Numbered from the stretch's first letter, positions 26,246 through 37,400 are shown. The stretch is 64,000 nucleotides of DNA from Pseudophaeobacter leonis (GCF_002087335.1 NZ_MWVJ01000074.1:93074-157073); one strand, 5' to 3'. The notes: a model not told the origin generated them from the letters alone. Translations and numbers: made by a program.

Positions 26246-28164
26246 CCCGCGCCTCCCGGCCCCAGCAAGGGCATATCAAAACACTCCAGAAAAATCCCAA
26301 AGCTGAGCACCGTAAGAAGCGGGTCATCAGGCGCCCCGCCGGACGGCAGCGCAAGGCCCTGCCGCGCCGCGCGCTTCAGAGCTTCGACGGCCTCGACATC
26401 GAAATAGCCCTGCGCCCGGATGGTTGCAGGCGACAGCAGATGTTCGATCCAGGGGCAGGATTCTTGCAAAAGAAAGGCGCTGCCGGGGGCGGCAAAAGCG
26501 AATTTCTCCCGCGCGATGATGGCATCGGGGACATGCTGCCGGGCCGCCTGTTTCAACACGTGCTTTTCCTCAAAGCCCTGCAAAAGCTGCTCTGGTGGGA
26601 TCTGCGTTGCCAGATTGACAAGATCGAGGTCCAAAAACGGGAACCGGCCTTCGACAGAATTGGCCATCAGCATCCGGTCGCCATGATCGCCCAATAGGTG
26701 ATCTGCGAGGCGCAGTTTGAAATCGAGATAAGAGCGCTGATGGATCGGATGGCGCCCCCGGATCTTGCTGCCATCTACCAGGGGCGTGTTGGAAAAGCGA
26801 AACTCTGGCAGAGCATCGGCAAGAGGGCGGGCATAGAGTTTGCGGCGCTGTACCTCATGGCTCAGCAGGGCTTTTTCATAAAACAGATCACCAGAACCAA
26901 AGGCCTGCGCCCGCAGATGCGCCTCTGCGCTACAGGGGCCTTTATGCCCCCGCAAAGCGCGAAATGCATCGTAGCGATAGCCGACATATCCGGCAAAAAG
27001 CTCGTCTGCGCCCTCACCGGACAGCACTACTGGCACCCCGGCGGCCTGGGTCGATCCGGAAAGCGCCAGAGAGGCCGTATTGTAGCTTTCTTTGATCGGG
27101 CATTCTGCGTGCCAGACCGAGTGCCGCAGGGAGGCAGAAATCTGATCTGGCGGATGCAACACCGTGTTGTGGATGGTGCCGACCCGCGCGACCATCAGAT
27201 CCTGATAGGTGTTTTCGTCAAACATGGGCTGGTTGAAAGCCACGGAAAAACTACGCAGCGGCGTGGCACGCCCCCCGCCCATCAGTGCTGTGATAAAAGA
27301 GCTGTCCAGCCCGCCGCTTAAGTAAGATCCGACAGGGACATCCGCCATCAGCCGCCGCTCAACCGAGGTCGCCAGCGCATCGCAAACTGCGCCACTGAAA
27401 TCCTCGCCTTTGCTGCCCACGCTGTCCCGGCCGCCATTTCTGCCTATGCCGCCCGTGCTGCCCCCGCAGCCAGTCTCGCCCAGCATCGGGTATTCAAGAT
27501 CCCAATAGGCACCGCTGCGAAATCCAGAGGCATCTATGACCAGTTTATGACCCGGCGGCAGGCTGTGAATGCCCGCAAACATGGTGCGCGGACTGACCAG
27601 ACCCGGCAAGGACAGAACCTGGTCCAGCCCGGTCAGATCGACCTGCCGTGTGACGCCAGGATATGCCAGAATGGCTTTGATTTCAGAGGCAAACACAAAG
27701 GTTCCGCCCACCTGCGTATGAAAGAAGGGCGTCACCCCAAAGGGATCGCGGGCACAAAACAGACGGCTCTTGCGACGGTCATAGAGGGCAAAGGCAAATT
27801 GCCCGTTGAGCGCATCAAGAAGGGCCTCGCCCATTTCCTCATAGAGATGCAGAATCACCTCGACATCCGAGCCGGTGGCGAAACTGTGGCCCTGGCGGAT
27901 CAAACGTTTGCGCAGCGCGGGCGCGTTGAAAATCTCGCCATTGCAGATCAGCCGCAGGCTGCCATCCTCATTTGCAATCGGCTGATTGCCGCCCTCCAGA
28001 TCAACAATTGCCAGGCGGCGAAACCCAAGCGCGACGTGGTCGTCCAGAAACATGCCGCCATCGTCAGGACCCCGGTGCACCAGCTGCGCCTGCATCGCCG
28101 CAACAATTTGCGCTGAGGCAGGCCGAGGCCCGGAGGCGGTGAAAGCACCGCAAATCCCGCACAT
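26239..28164 (-). CDS. Asparagine synthetase-like glutamine amidotransferase
   Basis: A 641-residue AsnB-family enzyme. The N-terminal class II glutaminase begins MCGICGAF with nucleophile Cys2, followed by the RGPDDGGMF and NGEIFNAP motifs. The C-terminal synthetase domain has the pyrophosphate loop SGGLDSSFI and VLSGEGADELFAGY. Such enzymes activate a carboxylate as an acyl-AMP and transfer ammonia to form an amide. In secondary-metabolite loci they amidate intermediates or make unusual amide bonds. A glycine-rich insert (about residues 230-255, around GGSTGGIGRNGG) lies ahead of the synthetase core and is unusual. It starts two bases after the threonine-synthase-like gene. Free asparagine supply is an alternative role. 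Confidence 0.87.
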   Translation of the reverse strand: MCGICGAFTASGPRPASAQIVAAMQAQLVHRGPDDGGMFLDDHVALGFRRLAIVDLEGGNQPIANEDGSLRLICNGEIFNAPALRKRLIRQGHSFATGSDVEVILHLYEEMGEALLDALNGQFAFALYDRRKSRLFCARDPFGVTPFFHTQVGGTFVFASEIKAILAYPGVTRQVDLTGLDQVLSLPGLVSPRTMFAGIHSLPPGHKLVIDASGFRSGAYWDLEYPMLGETGCGGSTGGIGRNGGRDSVGSKGEDFSGAVCDALATSVERRLMADVPVGSYLSGGLDSSFITALMGGGRATPLRSFSVAFNQPMFDENTYQDLMVARVGTIHNTVLHPPDQISASLRHSVWHAECPIKESYNTASLALSGSTQAAGVPVVLSGEGADELFAGYVGYRYDAFRALRGHKGPCSAEAHLRAQAFGSGDLFYEKALLSHEVQRRKLYARPLADALPEFRFSNTPLVDGSKIRGRHPIHQRSYLDFKLRLADHLLGDHGDRMLMANSVEGRFPFLDLDLVNLATQIPPEQLLQGFEEKHVLKQAARQHVPDAIIAREKFAFAAPGSAFLLQESCPWIEHLLSPATIRAQGYFDVEAVEALKRAARQGLALPSGGAPDDPLLTVLSFGIFLECFDMPLLGPGGAGW

Positions 28165-28167
28165 ACG

Positions 28168-29457
28168 TCAGGGCCCCGCCAAAGCGGGCTGCGCAATCAG
28201 CGAGCGCCAGTCGTCAGGATGCACAGCGGGCGCCGACTGCGCCGCGGCGGCCACAATCACCACCGTCAAATCCTTGAGACCGGTTCCTGTCCCCACCAGC
28301 ACAACACGGTCGCCAGCAGCAAAAACACCCTGCCGCCGCAGCCGTTCGAAACCCGCGTAGCCCGCAGCCGAGGAGGGCTCAAGAAAGACGCCAAACCGCG
28401 CGGCCATGGTCATCACGGCGGCGGAAATCTCTGCATCATCAACCACCACCGCCTGCCCTGCGGTACTCTGCAAGGCCAAGACCGCAGCCTGCAGATCCAT
28501 TGGGTCCGCGACATTAATGCTGTCCGCACAGGTGACTGAACTGGTGGCTGAACTGGTAGCTGATGCCTTGCCCCGAAGGGCAGGATCAAAGGGCTGTGCG
28601 ATGGGGCAGGCGGCCGCAGTCTGCACCGCCACAAGGCGCACATGCTGCTGGATCAGCCCTGCCGCCTTCAGATCAGCGAATCCTTTGGCCATGGCGCTGA
28701 GGATATTGCCGTCACCGGTTGGAACAATGACCCAGTCGGGGGCGTCCCACTGCAGCTGAAGCGCGATCTCATACGCGCAGGTTTTCTTGCCTTCGCGGGT
28801 AAAGGGGTTTAGCCCCGTCGTCCGGTTCAGGGCACCCCGCGCCTTTGCCAGCTTGCTTGCGACCGCGCAGGCCGCCGCATATGAGCCATCAATTCTGTGC
28901 ACTTCGGCGCCGAATGCGCGGATTTGCGCCAGTTTCGCCACCGGAATATCGCGCGGCACCACCACGCTCACACGGGTTTGCTGCGCCGCACCCACTGCCG
29001 CCAGCGAGGCGGCCGCATTGCCGGTTGATGCCATGACCACCTCGGTGATGCCGCCAGCCGCAGCTACCGCAAGCACCAGCTCGCTGGCGCGATCCTTCAG
29101 TGAGCCAGAAGGGTTACGGGTTTCGTCCTTTAGCCAGAGATTGATGCCCTGGACGGATCCGAGATTCAGCAAGGGTGTGCCGCCAACCTGCAAATGCGAC
29201 CCCCAATGGGCTGCCACCGGCAGAAACGGTTCGAACTGCCACATCGACCGGGTGCTGCAGTGTTCTAAAGCTCTGCGCAGGGCCTGGGGAGAGGCCGAAA
29301 CCGGTTGCTGCAAGTCAAGATTGCCACCGCAATCGCAGGTCAGGCTAGGCGCTGTGACACTGAGACGCCTGCCGCAAGCAAGACAAGAGGCCGTGACACG
29401 GCGAAACTCAGAAAGGTCGGGTAGCTCCGAGTCATCCCCCGTGACGATACCCGTCAT
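28168..29457 (-). CDS. Threonine synthase-like PLP enzyme
   Basis: A 429-residue fold-type II PLP enzyme. An N-terminal Cys cluster (CLACG and TCDCGG, about residues 25-45) resembles the zinc-ribbon start of archaeal-type threonine synthases. The PLP lysine is in NPSGSLKDRASEL, the substrate loop is ASTGNAAASLA and the phosphate loop is PTGDGNILSAM. A low-complexity insert rich in Ala, Ser and Thr (near residue 300) interrupts the C-terminal part. Threonine synthases act on O-phosphohomoserine; as first gene of an NRPS-associated operon that also encodes a kinase, it may act on a phosphorylated hydroxy amino acid to make a non-protein amino acid. Its substrate is unknown. Confidence 0.8.
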   Translation of the reverse strand: MTGIVTGDDSELPDLSEFRRVTASCLACGRRLSVTAPSLTCDCGGNLDLQQPVSASPQALRRALEHCSTRSMWQFEPFLPVAAHWGSHLQVGGTPLLNLGSVQGINLWLKDETRNPSGSLKDRASELVLAVAAAGGITEVVMASTGNAAASLAAVGAAQQTRVSVVVPRDIPVAKLAQIRAFGAEVHRIDGSYAAACAVASKLAKARGALNRTTGLNPFTREGKKTCAYEIALQLQWDAPDWVIVPTGDGNILSAMAKGFADLKAAGLIQQHVRLVAVQTAAACPIAQPFDPALRGKASATSSATSSVTCADSINVADPMDLQAAVLALQSTAGQAVVVDDAEISAAVMTMAARFGVFLEPSSAAGYAGFERLRRQGVFAAGDRVVLVGTGTGLKDLTVVIVAAAAQSAPAVHPDDWRSLIAQPALAGP

Positions 29458-29477
29458 ATTTGTTCAATGAGAGGGAG

Positions 29478-29507
29478 GGGCACCCAGCGGGTGAGACAGG
29501 GGTGCCC
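29478..29507. terminator. Hairpin between the Lys/Ala-rich gene and the biosynthetic operon
   Basis: GGGCACCC (29478-29485) and GGGTGCCC (29500-29507) form an eight-base stem with a 14-base loop. It lies after the stop of the small gene and ahead of the threonine-synthase-like start, on the leftward transcript. No T-run follows, so it may be a weak terminator, an attenuator or a processing site. Confidence 0.4.
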
Positions 29508-29529
29508 GACTTAATCAATGTGCCTGGAC

Positions 29530-29761
29530 CTAGCCAGCCATTGCCGCCGCCTTATGTTTTGCTTTCACCGCTTTACCGGCGGATTTTGCCTCAGCTTTGT
29601 CAGCTTTTTTTTCACCCTTTTTCGCTTTTCCTGAGGCCTTGGCCTCAGCCTTTCCGATCGTCTTTTTGGGCCTTGCCTTCGGCCTTATGCTTTGCCTTCA
29701 AATCCGTTTTAAATTTGGATTTCATGGCGCCCTTTTGTGCCTTGGCTTCTGCCTTTTCCAT
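29530..29761 (-). CDS. Small Lys/Ala-rich basic protein (one frame break)
   Basis: A basic, low-complexity protein of about 76 residues, made almost entirely of Lys, Ala, Glu and Gly in patterns such as KAEAKAQKGAMKSKFK, KAKHKAEGKAQKDD and KAVKAKHKAAAMAG. It has a strong ribosome site (GGAGGAG, six bases ahead of the ATG at 29761). The frame breaks at the TTT 29651-29653 (AAA on the coding strand): removing one A continues the same composition to a TAG at 29530-29532, whereas as printed it stops early at a TGA. The composition recalls histone H1-like or nucleoid-associated tails. No function can be assigned. It lies 72 bases ahead of the biosynthetic operon on the same strand. Confidence 0.6.
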
Positions 29762-30303
29762 GGGGAACTCCTCCAACAAAATATCACATCAGATTTCAAC
29801 AACGCTGTTTTGAAATCATAAATTATCCATAAACAACCATTGCAACCTTATGGATATCACGGAATTTCAAAAACATCTATATCTTGTTTTGGTTTCAATT
29901 TTGCAGTTTATAGTTGTAACAATAAATATTTTGTGGTTCCAACTATATGGCGCGTTCCGAAAGTGTGTATTTATTGTAATTTTTCGGTGCCGCTCTTTTG
30001 ATGGGTTTTGGGGATGGGTTTTGGGGAAAGGGATTTCGCGGCTACGCTCCTTTGCTAAAATTTTTTGAGCAAATGGTCTCGCTCAGAAGGGTTCTTCCGG
30101 ACACCCAGTCGGGAAAACCGCAGTGCTGTTGGCAAAAACAAAGCGCTGAGAGAATGCCTCGCGCCAAATCCCGGCCAACAAATACGGGTGGGCAAAGGGG
30201 GCAGCATCAGGGGTCCGTAAGTCGTTGAAAACCCCTGTAATGAATTGCAAAAGCCGCCCTTTTGAATGGGTAAAGGATTGGCAATGGGGGAAGGATTGGA
30301 CAG
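29762..30303. other. AT-rich intergenic region ahead of the plus-strand assembly-line genes
   Basis: These 542 bases separate the minus-strand small basic gene from the first plus-strand NRPS gene. The middle (about 29810-30000) is strikingly AT-rich against the GC-rich surroundings and should carry the promoters for both directions. The short reading frames in it have no protein-like composition. The sequence AAGGATTGG occurs twice just before the start codon at 30304 (about 30265-30300). I see no recognisable operator. Confidence 0.5.
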
Positions 30304-33300
30304 ATGCTTTTTAAAGAAAACGTGGTCACGGCTCTTAAAGACCGCTCAAATGCGACGGGTCAACAGATTGCATTCTCCTTTTTGTCACACAAATCCGAGG
30401 GCCCTGAAACCCTGACCTACCGGGCGCTGGACAACAAATCCCAAGCGGTTGCGCTGACCCTGCAAGCCCGCGCCAAAGCTTTGGATCTGCAGCTCAGGCA
30501 AGCGCCGGTCCTCATAGCGCTGCCTGCCGGGATGGCGTTTCTGCAGTGCTACTTCGGCTGTCTCTACTCCGGCGCCATTGCTGTGCCGATCAAAACCCGC
30601 AACGAAACCGCCCCATGGAGCACACGCAGAATGTCGCGGCTGACAGCGGTGCTCAATTGGTGATTTCAACCCATGAGATGCAGGACTGGCTTTGTGAAGC
30701 ACTGCCCGGCAAAACCGTTCTCGCCATCGAGGATTTCCCCACCGCGCCCGAGGAGATCAGGGAAGGGATCTGGCAAGACCCCGGTCTTGACGGCGCGGAG
30801 ATTGCGCATCTGCAATATACCTCGGGGTCGACCTCAGCGCCCAAAGGCGTGGCGATCAGTCATAAAAATATCGCGCATAACGCCTCGGATGTCTGCAGCA
30901 GCTTTCACATCAGCGCGGACAGCCGGCTGCTTTGCTGGTTGCCGCATTATCACGATCTGGGCCTGGTGTTTGGCTGCATCGTGCCGGTGTATGCCGGCAG
31001 CCTGAGCCTGCTGATGCCACCAACGCATTTTGCGCAACGCCCCGTGCGCTGGCTGCAAGCGATGCAAAACCACAGCGTCACCCATTCTGCAGCGCCCAAT
31101 TTCGCCTATGATGCCTGCCTTGCCCTGCCACCTGCTGCCACCGCAGGGCTGGATCTGTCTGCCGTCAAAGCCCTGCTGAACGGCGCAGAGCCGGTGCGGG
31201 CAGAAACAGTTCAGCGGTTTGCCACCCGGTTCGCGCAAAATGGTCTGGGTGCGGATGTGCAGTGCCCCGCATATGGCATGGCGGAAAACACCCTGGTGCT
31301 CAGCGTCAACGGCCCCGACTGCCCGCTCAAATGGGACAGTTTTGACAGCGACGCGCTGCAACAGCGCAGATTGGTTCCCGCCACGGACGCGACAGTGCGC
31401 CACCGCGGTCTGGTGGCCTGCAACGGATCCCCCCTTGGCAGCGAAATCAGGATTGTAAACCCGGACACGCGTGACCTCAGTGCGGCGGGTGAAATCGGCG
31501 AAATCTGGGCCCAGGGGCCCTCGGTGGCTGCCGGATACTGGCAGCGTAAAGCCCTTTCTCAACAGAAGTTTCACGCGCAGATAAATGGCGCGCCCGGTGA
31601 TTGGCTACGGACCGGTGATCTGGGCGGGATGTCCGGCGCGGATCTTTTTGTGATTGGCCGGCTGGATGACGTCATGGTGCTGCGTGGCATCAACTACAGC
31701 CCGGAAGACACCGAGCTGACGGTTGAGGCCTGCGATCCTGCATTGGAGCAAAGCGGCGCCATTGTCTTTGCCAGCGAGATTGGCACTGCAATGCGACTGG
31801 TTGTGGTGCATGAGGTGACCCGCAGCGCCCTGCGGATACTGCGGCGCAAGGGGACTGAGGCTGAGGCTGAGGCGGCGGCCCTGCAGCAGCATTTGGTCAA
31901 CACCATCCGGGCCCGCGTCGCCGAGCAACATGACCTCGAGCTAGGCGCGCTGGTTCTGCTGCCGCCCAAAGGACTGCCCAAAACCCATACAGGCAAGAAA
32001 AAACGACACGCCTGCCGCACAGATTTTGCCGCCGGAACCTTCACCGGTGTGGCCACATGGATATCGCCCCGTTATGCCCCGGTTCAGGAACAGGTGCTGA
32101 GCCCTGACAAGAGGCCGGTTCAGGCGACCACTGTCATTACCCCAGGCACTAGCCCAGTCACCACCACTGCGGCCACTGCAGCAGCACCACCGGCCACCAG
32201 AGGGCCAGCTGTCACCTCACCCGCTGATCTGCCAGACGACACATCACACGCCCAGCCTGAGAAAACTGCCGATCTGATCGGCTGGCTGCGTGAATACGGT
32301 GAAACCCGCCTGAACTCTCGTCTGATGGATGAACGCCGGACGATCCCTCCCCATGTTGTGATGGATTTCGGCAATCAGGGCCTGCTGGGCATGGTCGCTC
32401 CAAAACACTACGGCGGCCTTGGCCTGCGTAACAGCGAAATCCTCAACGTGGTCGAGCACCTCGCAGCAATCGACACCACGCTGGCCTCCTTTACGGTGGT
32501 CAATAATGCACTGGGGCTGCGGCCTATCCTGCGCCACGCGCAGCCCGAGCTGATTGACAGGCTGATGCCCAGGCTCGCCACCGGCCGGGAGCTGGCCTCC
32601 TTTGCCATGACAGAGGCAGGAGCAGGCTCGAACATTCGCAACCTTTCAGCCACAGGCCGGTCGGATGGCACAGGCTCCTGGCATCTGCATGGCACCAAAC
32701 TGTGGTCAGGCACCGCTGCCTGGGCCGATGTTATCAACACATTTGTGCGCCTGGAAAACCCGGCAGGGGGCGGCCAGGCCGTGAGCGGCTTTGTGCTGGA
32801 GGCGGGCGCAGCGGGTCTGCGCCAGGGACCCGAGGCGCTGACGCTAGGTCTGCGCGCCATGGGGCAAAATCAGGTTATTCTGGAGGGGGTTAAGGTTACG
32901 GCAGACCAGAGGCTGGGAGAAATCGGCCAGGGCATGGCAGCTGCAACCGATCCCATGGAATATGGCCGCTTTGCCATAGCCGCGATGTCGCTCGGGGTGA
33001 TCAAGCGCTGCCTGCAGCTGATGCTGCGTCACGGGGGTCGGCGCACTATCGCCCCCGGCAGGCTGCTCGATAACCCCGCCACAAACCTGCGCATCTCGGA
33101 ACTGGCGGCGGCCTCCGGCGCCATCGAGGCCCTCATCCGCACCGTGGCGGCACAACTGGATGCAGAGCTGCCGCCCCCGCCGGAACTCTATTGCGCCTGC
33201 AAATCTCTGGCGCCGGAATATGCGTGGTATGCGGCTGACGGGCTGATCCAGCAAATGGCCGGGCGGGGCTACATAGAGACCAATATTGCGCCGCAAATCC

Positions 33301-33800
33301 TGCGCGACGCGCGTGTCCTGCGGATCTTTGAAGGGCCCACAGAGCCGATGAACGCCCATATAGGGGCCCGGTTGGTGCAGTTTCCAGAGGATCTGCAACA
33401 CTACGTCGGCACCCGGCTGGAACAGCCCGCCCTGGCCACAGAAATGGGCGAGATGGCACAGCAAATCTGGCAACACCATATGGAACAACCCGCCCTGTGG
33501 GGAGGCCATGCCGCAGCCAAGGCGCAGGCACATCTGACCATCGGAGAGGCTGCCGCGCATGGTCTGATGCTGGCCTGCCTCACTCATCACTTCACCACAG
33601 TCCCCGATTTTCTGCCTGCCGCTGCCGCCAAACGGGCGCAGGACTGGGCCCGGCTTCGGTTTGAGCACAGCCGGGCCAAAGCCCTGACGCCCTCGGCAGC
33701 TCTGACCGCGCGCCTTGATCGCGTGGCGATGGAGGCGCTGCGGGACAGCTGCGCTGCAGCCATTGGTGATGTCGAACAGCAAATGGCTGGGTGTCGATAA
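30304..33800 (+). CDS. Fatty acyl-AMP ligase fused to an acyl-CoA dehydrogenase (one frame break)
   Basis: The loading enzyme of the assembly line, about 1165 residues. Residues 1-590 are a fatty acyl-AMP ligase: LQYTSGSTSAPKGVAISH, CWLPHYHDLGLVFGCI, YGMAENTLV, LRTGDLG, and KTHTGKKKR at the end. It activates a fatty acid for transfer to a carrier protein. After a Thr/Ala/Pro-rich linker (about 590-650), an acyl-CoA dehydrogenase domain follows (SFAMTEAGAGSNIRN, TKLWSGTAAWADV, ILRDARVLRIFEGPTEPMN). The pair suggests that the bound acyl chain is desaturated at the alpha-beta position. The frame breaks near the C4 run 30611-30614; one added C joins the halves. It overlaps the following carrier-protein gene. 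Confidence 0.88.
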
Positions 33801-34440
33801 TGATCTCGACGGGCTGATACGCCGCGCCGCGCCAAAACAGATTGCAGATCAGGGTGTTGACCAGAAAGTTGACCGAGGAGTTGATCCGGCTGCAGACATC
33901 ACCGCCCCTAACATGGCACTGCCAGAGGGGCCCGCTGCCGCAGCTCTTGCGCCCTCCAGTGCGCCGTCCAGTGCGCTCTCCGATGCACCTGCCAGTTCTG
34001 CTGCCCTGTCCGTGGCCGCATGGATCAAAAACTGGATGGGCTCTGAATTTCAGATCGACGCCGCCAGCATCGAGGACGACGCGCGATTTGCCGCCTTTGG
34101 TATGGATTCAGTGGCTGCGATGTTGCTGACGGGCGCTCTGGAAACCTGGACCGGGGCTGACCTTCCGCCCTCTATCGTCTGGGAGCACCGCAGCATTGCG
34201 GCATTGGCAAACCATGTCGCGGACCTGCCCGGCGTGAACATTCCACCCGCGACCAACCTGTCGCAACCCGCCGCCGCAGGCAAGCCGCGCGCCTCTGAGC
34301 CACTGCCCACTAATCCGAACAATGGTGGTCCGCTAGCCTCCGATCCCCTGTCGCTTTTGGCCCGGGCGGATGAGCTGTCCGAGGCAGAGATGGAAGCCCT
34401 GACCCAAGACTTCGCCGAAACCGTTGAGGAGGCCACATGA
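33769..34440 (+). CDS. Acyl carrier protein following the FAAL/ACAD protein
   Basis: A protein of about 223 residues containing one carrier domain, with the phosphopantetheine Ser in FAAFGMDSVAAMLLTGALE and the helix III region SIVWEHRSIAALANHVA. Long Ala/Ser/Pro-rich stretches flank the domain (LAPSSAPSSALSDAPASSAA before, NLSQPAAAGKPRASEPLP after) and an acidic C-terminus follows (ADELSEAEMEALTQDFAE). It should receive the acyl chain from the fused ligase/dehydrogenase and pass it to the first condensation domain. The start at 33769 overlaps the upstream gene by 32 bases; given the many frame breaks here, it may be the C-terminal domain of the upstream protein. Its stop overlaps the next start (ATGA, 34437-34440). 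Confidence 0.82.
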   Translation: MSNSKWLGVDNDLDGLIRRAAPKQIADQGVDQKVDRGVDPAADITAPNMALPEGPAAAALAPSSAPSSALSDAPASSAALSVAAWIKNWMGSEFQIDAASIEDDARFAAFGMDSVAAMLLTGALETWTGADLPPSIVWEHRSIAALANHVADLPGVNIPPATNLSQPAAAGKPRASEPLPTNPNNGGPLASDPLSLLARADELSEAEMEALTQDFAETVEEAT

Positions 34441-37400
34441 CACAGAACCCGCCGCGATCACAGCCTCCAAAGACGCCCTGAAAGCCCGGCTCAAGGCACT
34501 GGTGCGTGCCCAGATGGGGGCGACGGGCGATTGGCACCCCCTCAGCCCGGGACAGGAATCGCTGTGGTTCCTGTGGCAGATGGCGCCGGAAAGCTCTGCC
34601 TTTTCCATGGCTTTTCCCATGCGCATAAAAGGCGCGCTGGACCGGGAGGCACTGGAGCGTGCCTTTGCTGCTCTTGTGGCGCGACATGCCTGCCTGCGGA
34701 GTGAGTTTTCCGAAGCAGGCGGCAAGGTGCAGCAGCGCGGGCGCAGCGACCATCAGATCCGTATAGAACACCGCGAGTCCGCGAGCTGGGACGAGGAGGC
34801 TCTGCAACAGGATCTCGAAAAATTTGCCCGGCAGCCCTTTGATCTGCGCCAGGACGCCAGCCTGCGGGCCCGGCTATGGATGCGCGGGGAAAATGAGCAT
34901 GTCTTATGCCTTGTCTTGCACCACATCGTTGGCGATCTGTGGTCGCTGGTGGTGCTGATGGATGAGCTGCGCGCGCTCTATGGCGCGATGCGCAAGGGTT
35001 CCACAGCCCCGTCAGCCGCTTTGTCCAAGCTGCCCGAGCTGCCCGAGCTTCCTGTCACCTATGCTGACTATGTCCGCGCCATGCATCTGGCGCAAAAGCG
35101 CAGCGTGTATCAGCCCGCACTGGACTACTGGGCCGGGGAATTACCCAGCGATCTCCCCAGCCTGGATTTGCCCAGCCTGGATCTCCCCACCGACAGCCCC
35201 CGCCCCGCCCGCCAGAGGTTCAAGGGCTCCACGGTCTTTCACACGCTAGAGGCCAGTTTAGCGGATGAAGTCGAGGCCTTTGCCCGCGCGCATGACACCA
35301 CGGTCTTTGTGGTGCTACTTGCAGCCTATCAAACCCTGCTGCACCGGTTTTCCGGCCAGGCGCAGCTGCTGGTCGGCACGCCCTTTTCGGGACGCCATCT
35401 GCCCGGAACCGAAAGCATCATTGGCGATTTCATCAATATGCTGCCGCTCAGGGCCGACTTTGACGAGACCCCCACCTTTGCCACCCATGTCGCGGCGCTG
35501 CGCGATCGCCTGCTGCAGGCGATGAAGCATCAGGCCGTGCCCTTTGCGCAGATTGTTGACCGGCTGGCTCCGGCACGGGATCTGAGCCGCCCGCCCATCT
35601 TTCAAACCACCTTTGTGCTGCAGAAATTTCACCGCTATGAGGTGCTGCAAAACGCCTTTCTGCCCGGCAAAGGCGAAGCCCCAGTCCCCTTTGCAGATCT
35701 GGAACTCAGCGGTCTTGCGCTGTCGCAGCAGGCGGGACAGTTCGACCTCAACCTGGAAATGAAACGCGACAGCCATGGACGGCTGCAGGCCGCCTGGAAA
35801 TATGACACTGCCTTGTTTACGGCCGCGACAGTCGAAAACATGGCCAGCTGTTTTCGGGTGTTGCTGCAGGCGCTGATCCGCAGCCCGGACATGCAGGTTG
35901 CAAGAGTGCCGCTGCTCAACAGTGCCGAATCCGCCGCGGTGATCCTGGCGGCCGAAGGTCCGCACCGCGCAGCTCCACCGCAAAAATCCCTGGCAGCCCT
36001 CTTTGAGGATTGGGCGCAAAAAACGCCGCAGGCCCCGGCGATTGCCTGCAAGAGCCAGCAGCACAGCTATGCCAGCCTGCGCGACAGGATGCAGCAACTG
36101 GCCCGCGCGCTTTCAGCGCGGGGTATTGCGCGCGAAACCATGGTCGCCCTGGTGTTGCCGCGCGGCTGCGATCTGGCCGTTGCAATGCTTGGCGTGGCGC
36201 GCGCAGGCGGGGCTTTTTTGCCACTGGCGCCAGACACGCCGCCTGAACGGCTGAAACAAGTGATCGCCCTCAGCCAAAGCTACCTGGTGCTGACAAGCCA
36301 GACTGGTGAGGCCGAAATACGCGCCGTACTGGACGCCTTGCCTGCCGCCGCAACGGCAGCTGACGCGCCGCAGGTCGTGAGCCTTGAGACCCTTTTGGCC
36401 GAAGAGCACCACAGTGATCTGCCAGCGCTGCCGCAAGACCACGATCTGGCCTATATGATTTTCACCTCCGGCTCTACCGGCACCCCAAAGGGGCAATGAT
36501 CGAACACATTGGCATGGTGAACCACACGCTGGGTAAACTGGAGGATCTGGGCTTTACCGCGGTGGACAGGCTGGCCCAGAACGCGCCTGCCAGCTTTGAT
36601 GTGGTGGTGTGGCAGAACCTGGCGCCGCTGGCCTGTGGCGGCGCGGTGCAGGTGATTGATGAGGCCGCAATCGAGGATCCCGCACAGCTGTTCGCGGCTT
36701 GCCGCGATACCGGCGTGACGGTGCTTCAGGTGGTGCCCTCGATGATGCGGGCGCTGATCGAAGACGTAGAGGCCGCAGCCACGCCGCCTGATCTGGGGCA
36801 TCTGCGCTGGCTGGTGCCAACCGGCGAAGCCTTGCCCTGCGAGCTTTGCCGCCGCTGGCTGGCGCTGTTTCCCGAGATCCCGATCCTGAACACCTATGGC
36901 TCGACCGAATGCTCGGATGATCAGTGTCACTACCAGCTGAGTGCCGTGCGGCCGCAGGACGATATTGCACCGATCATCACCGTCGGCAGGCCAATCCGCA
37001 ACATGGCGGCCTATGTGCTCGACCCGGCGCTGCAGCCGGTGCCTGTCGGCGTGACCGGAGAGCTGTATATCGGCGGCATTGGTGTTGGGCGCGGCTATCG
37101 TGGCGATGCGGCCAAAACAGAAGCCGCCTTTTTGCCCGATCCGTTTTCCAGCCGCCCCGGTGCAAGGCTATACCGGTCGCGGGATATGGCGCGACGGCGG
37201 CCAGACGGGCTGATCGACTTTCTGGGACGGCTTGATTCTATGGTCAAACGCCATGGCGTAAGGATTGAGCCGGCCGAGATCGAAGCGGCACTGATCGCCG
37301 ATCCGCTGATCTCAAGCGCTATTGTGCAGCCGCGACAGGATCCCAAAGGAGAAATACGGCTGGTCGCCTATATTGTCTCGTCAGGAGCTGCAGAACCTGA

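Noticed and set aside
29850..30068. A small hydrophobic plus-strand protein in the AT-rich gap
   Set aside because: Composition follows the AT-rich DNA and there is no ribosome site; more likely chance.
33715..33768. An upstream start for the carrier protein after the FAAL/ACAD gene
   Set aside because: The extension is the alternate frame of the dehydrogenase C-terminus; the ATG at 33769 or an outright fusion is more plausible.
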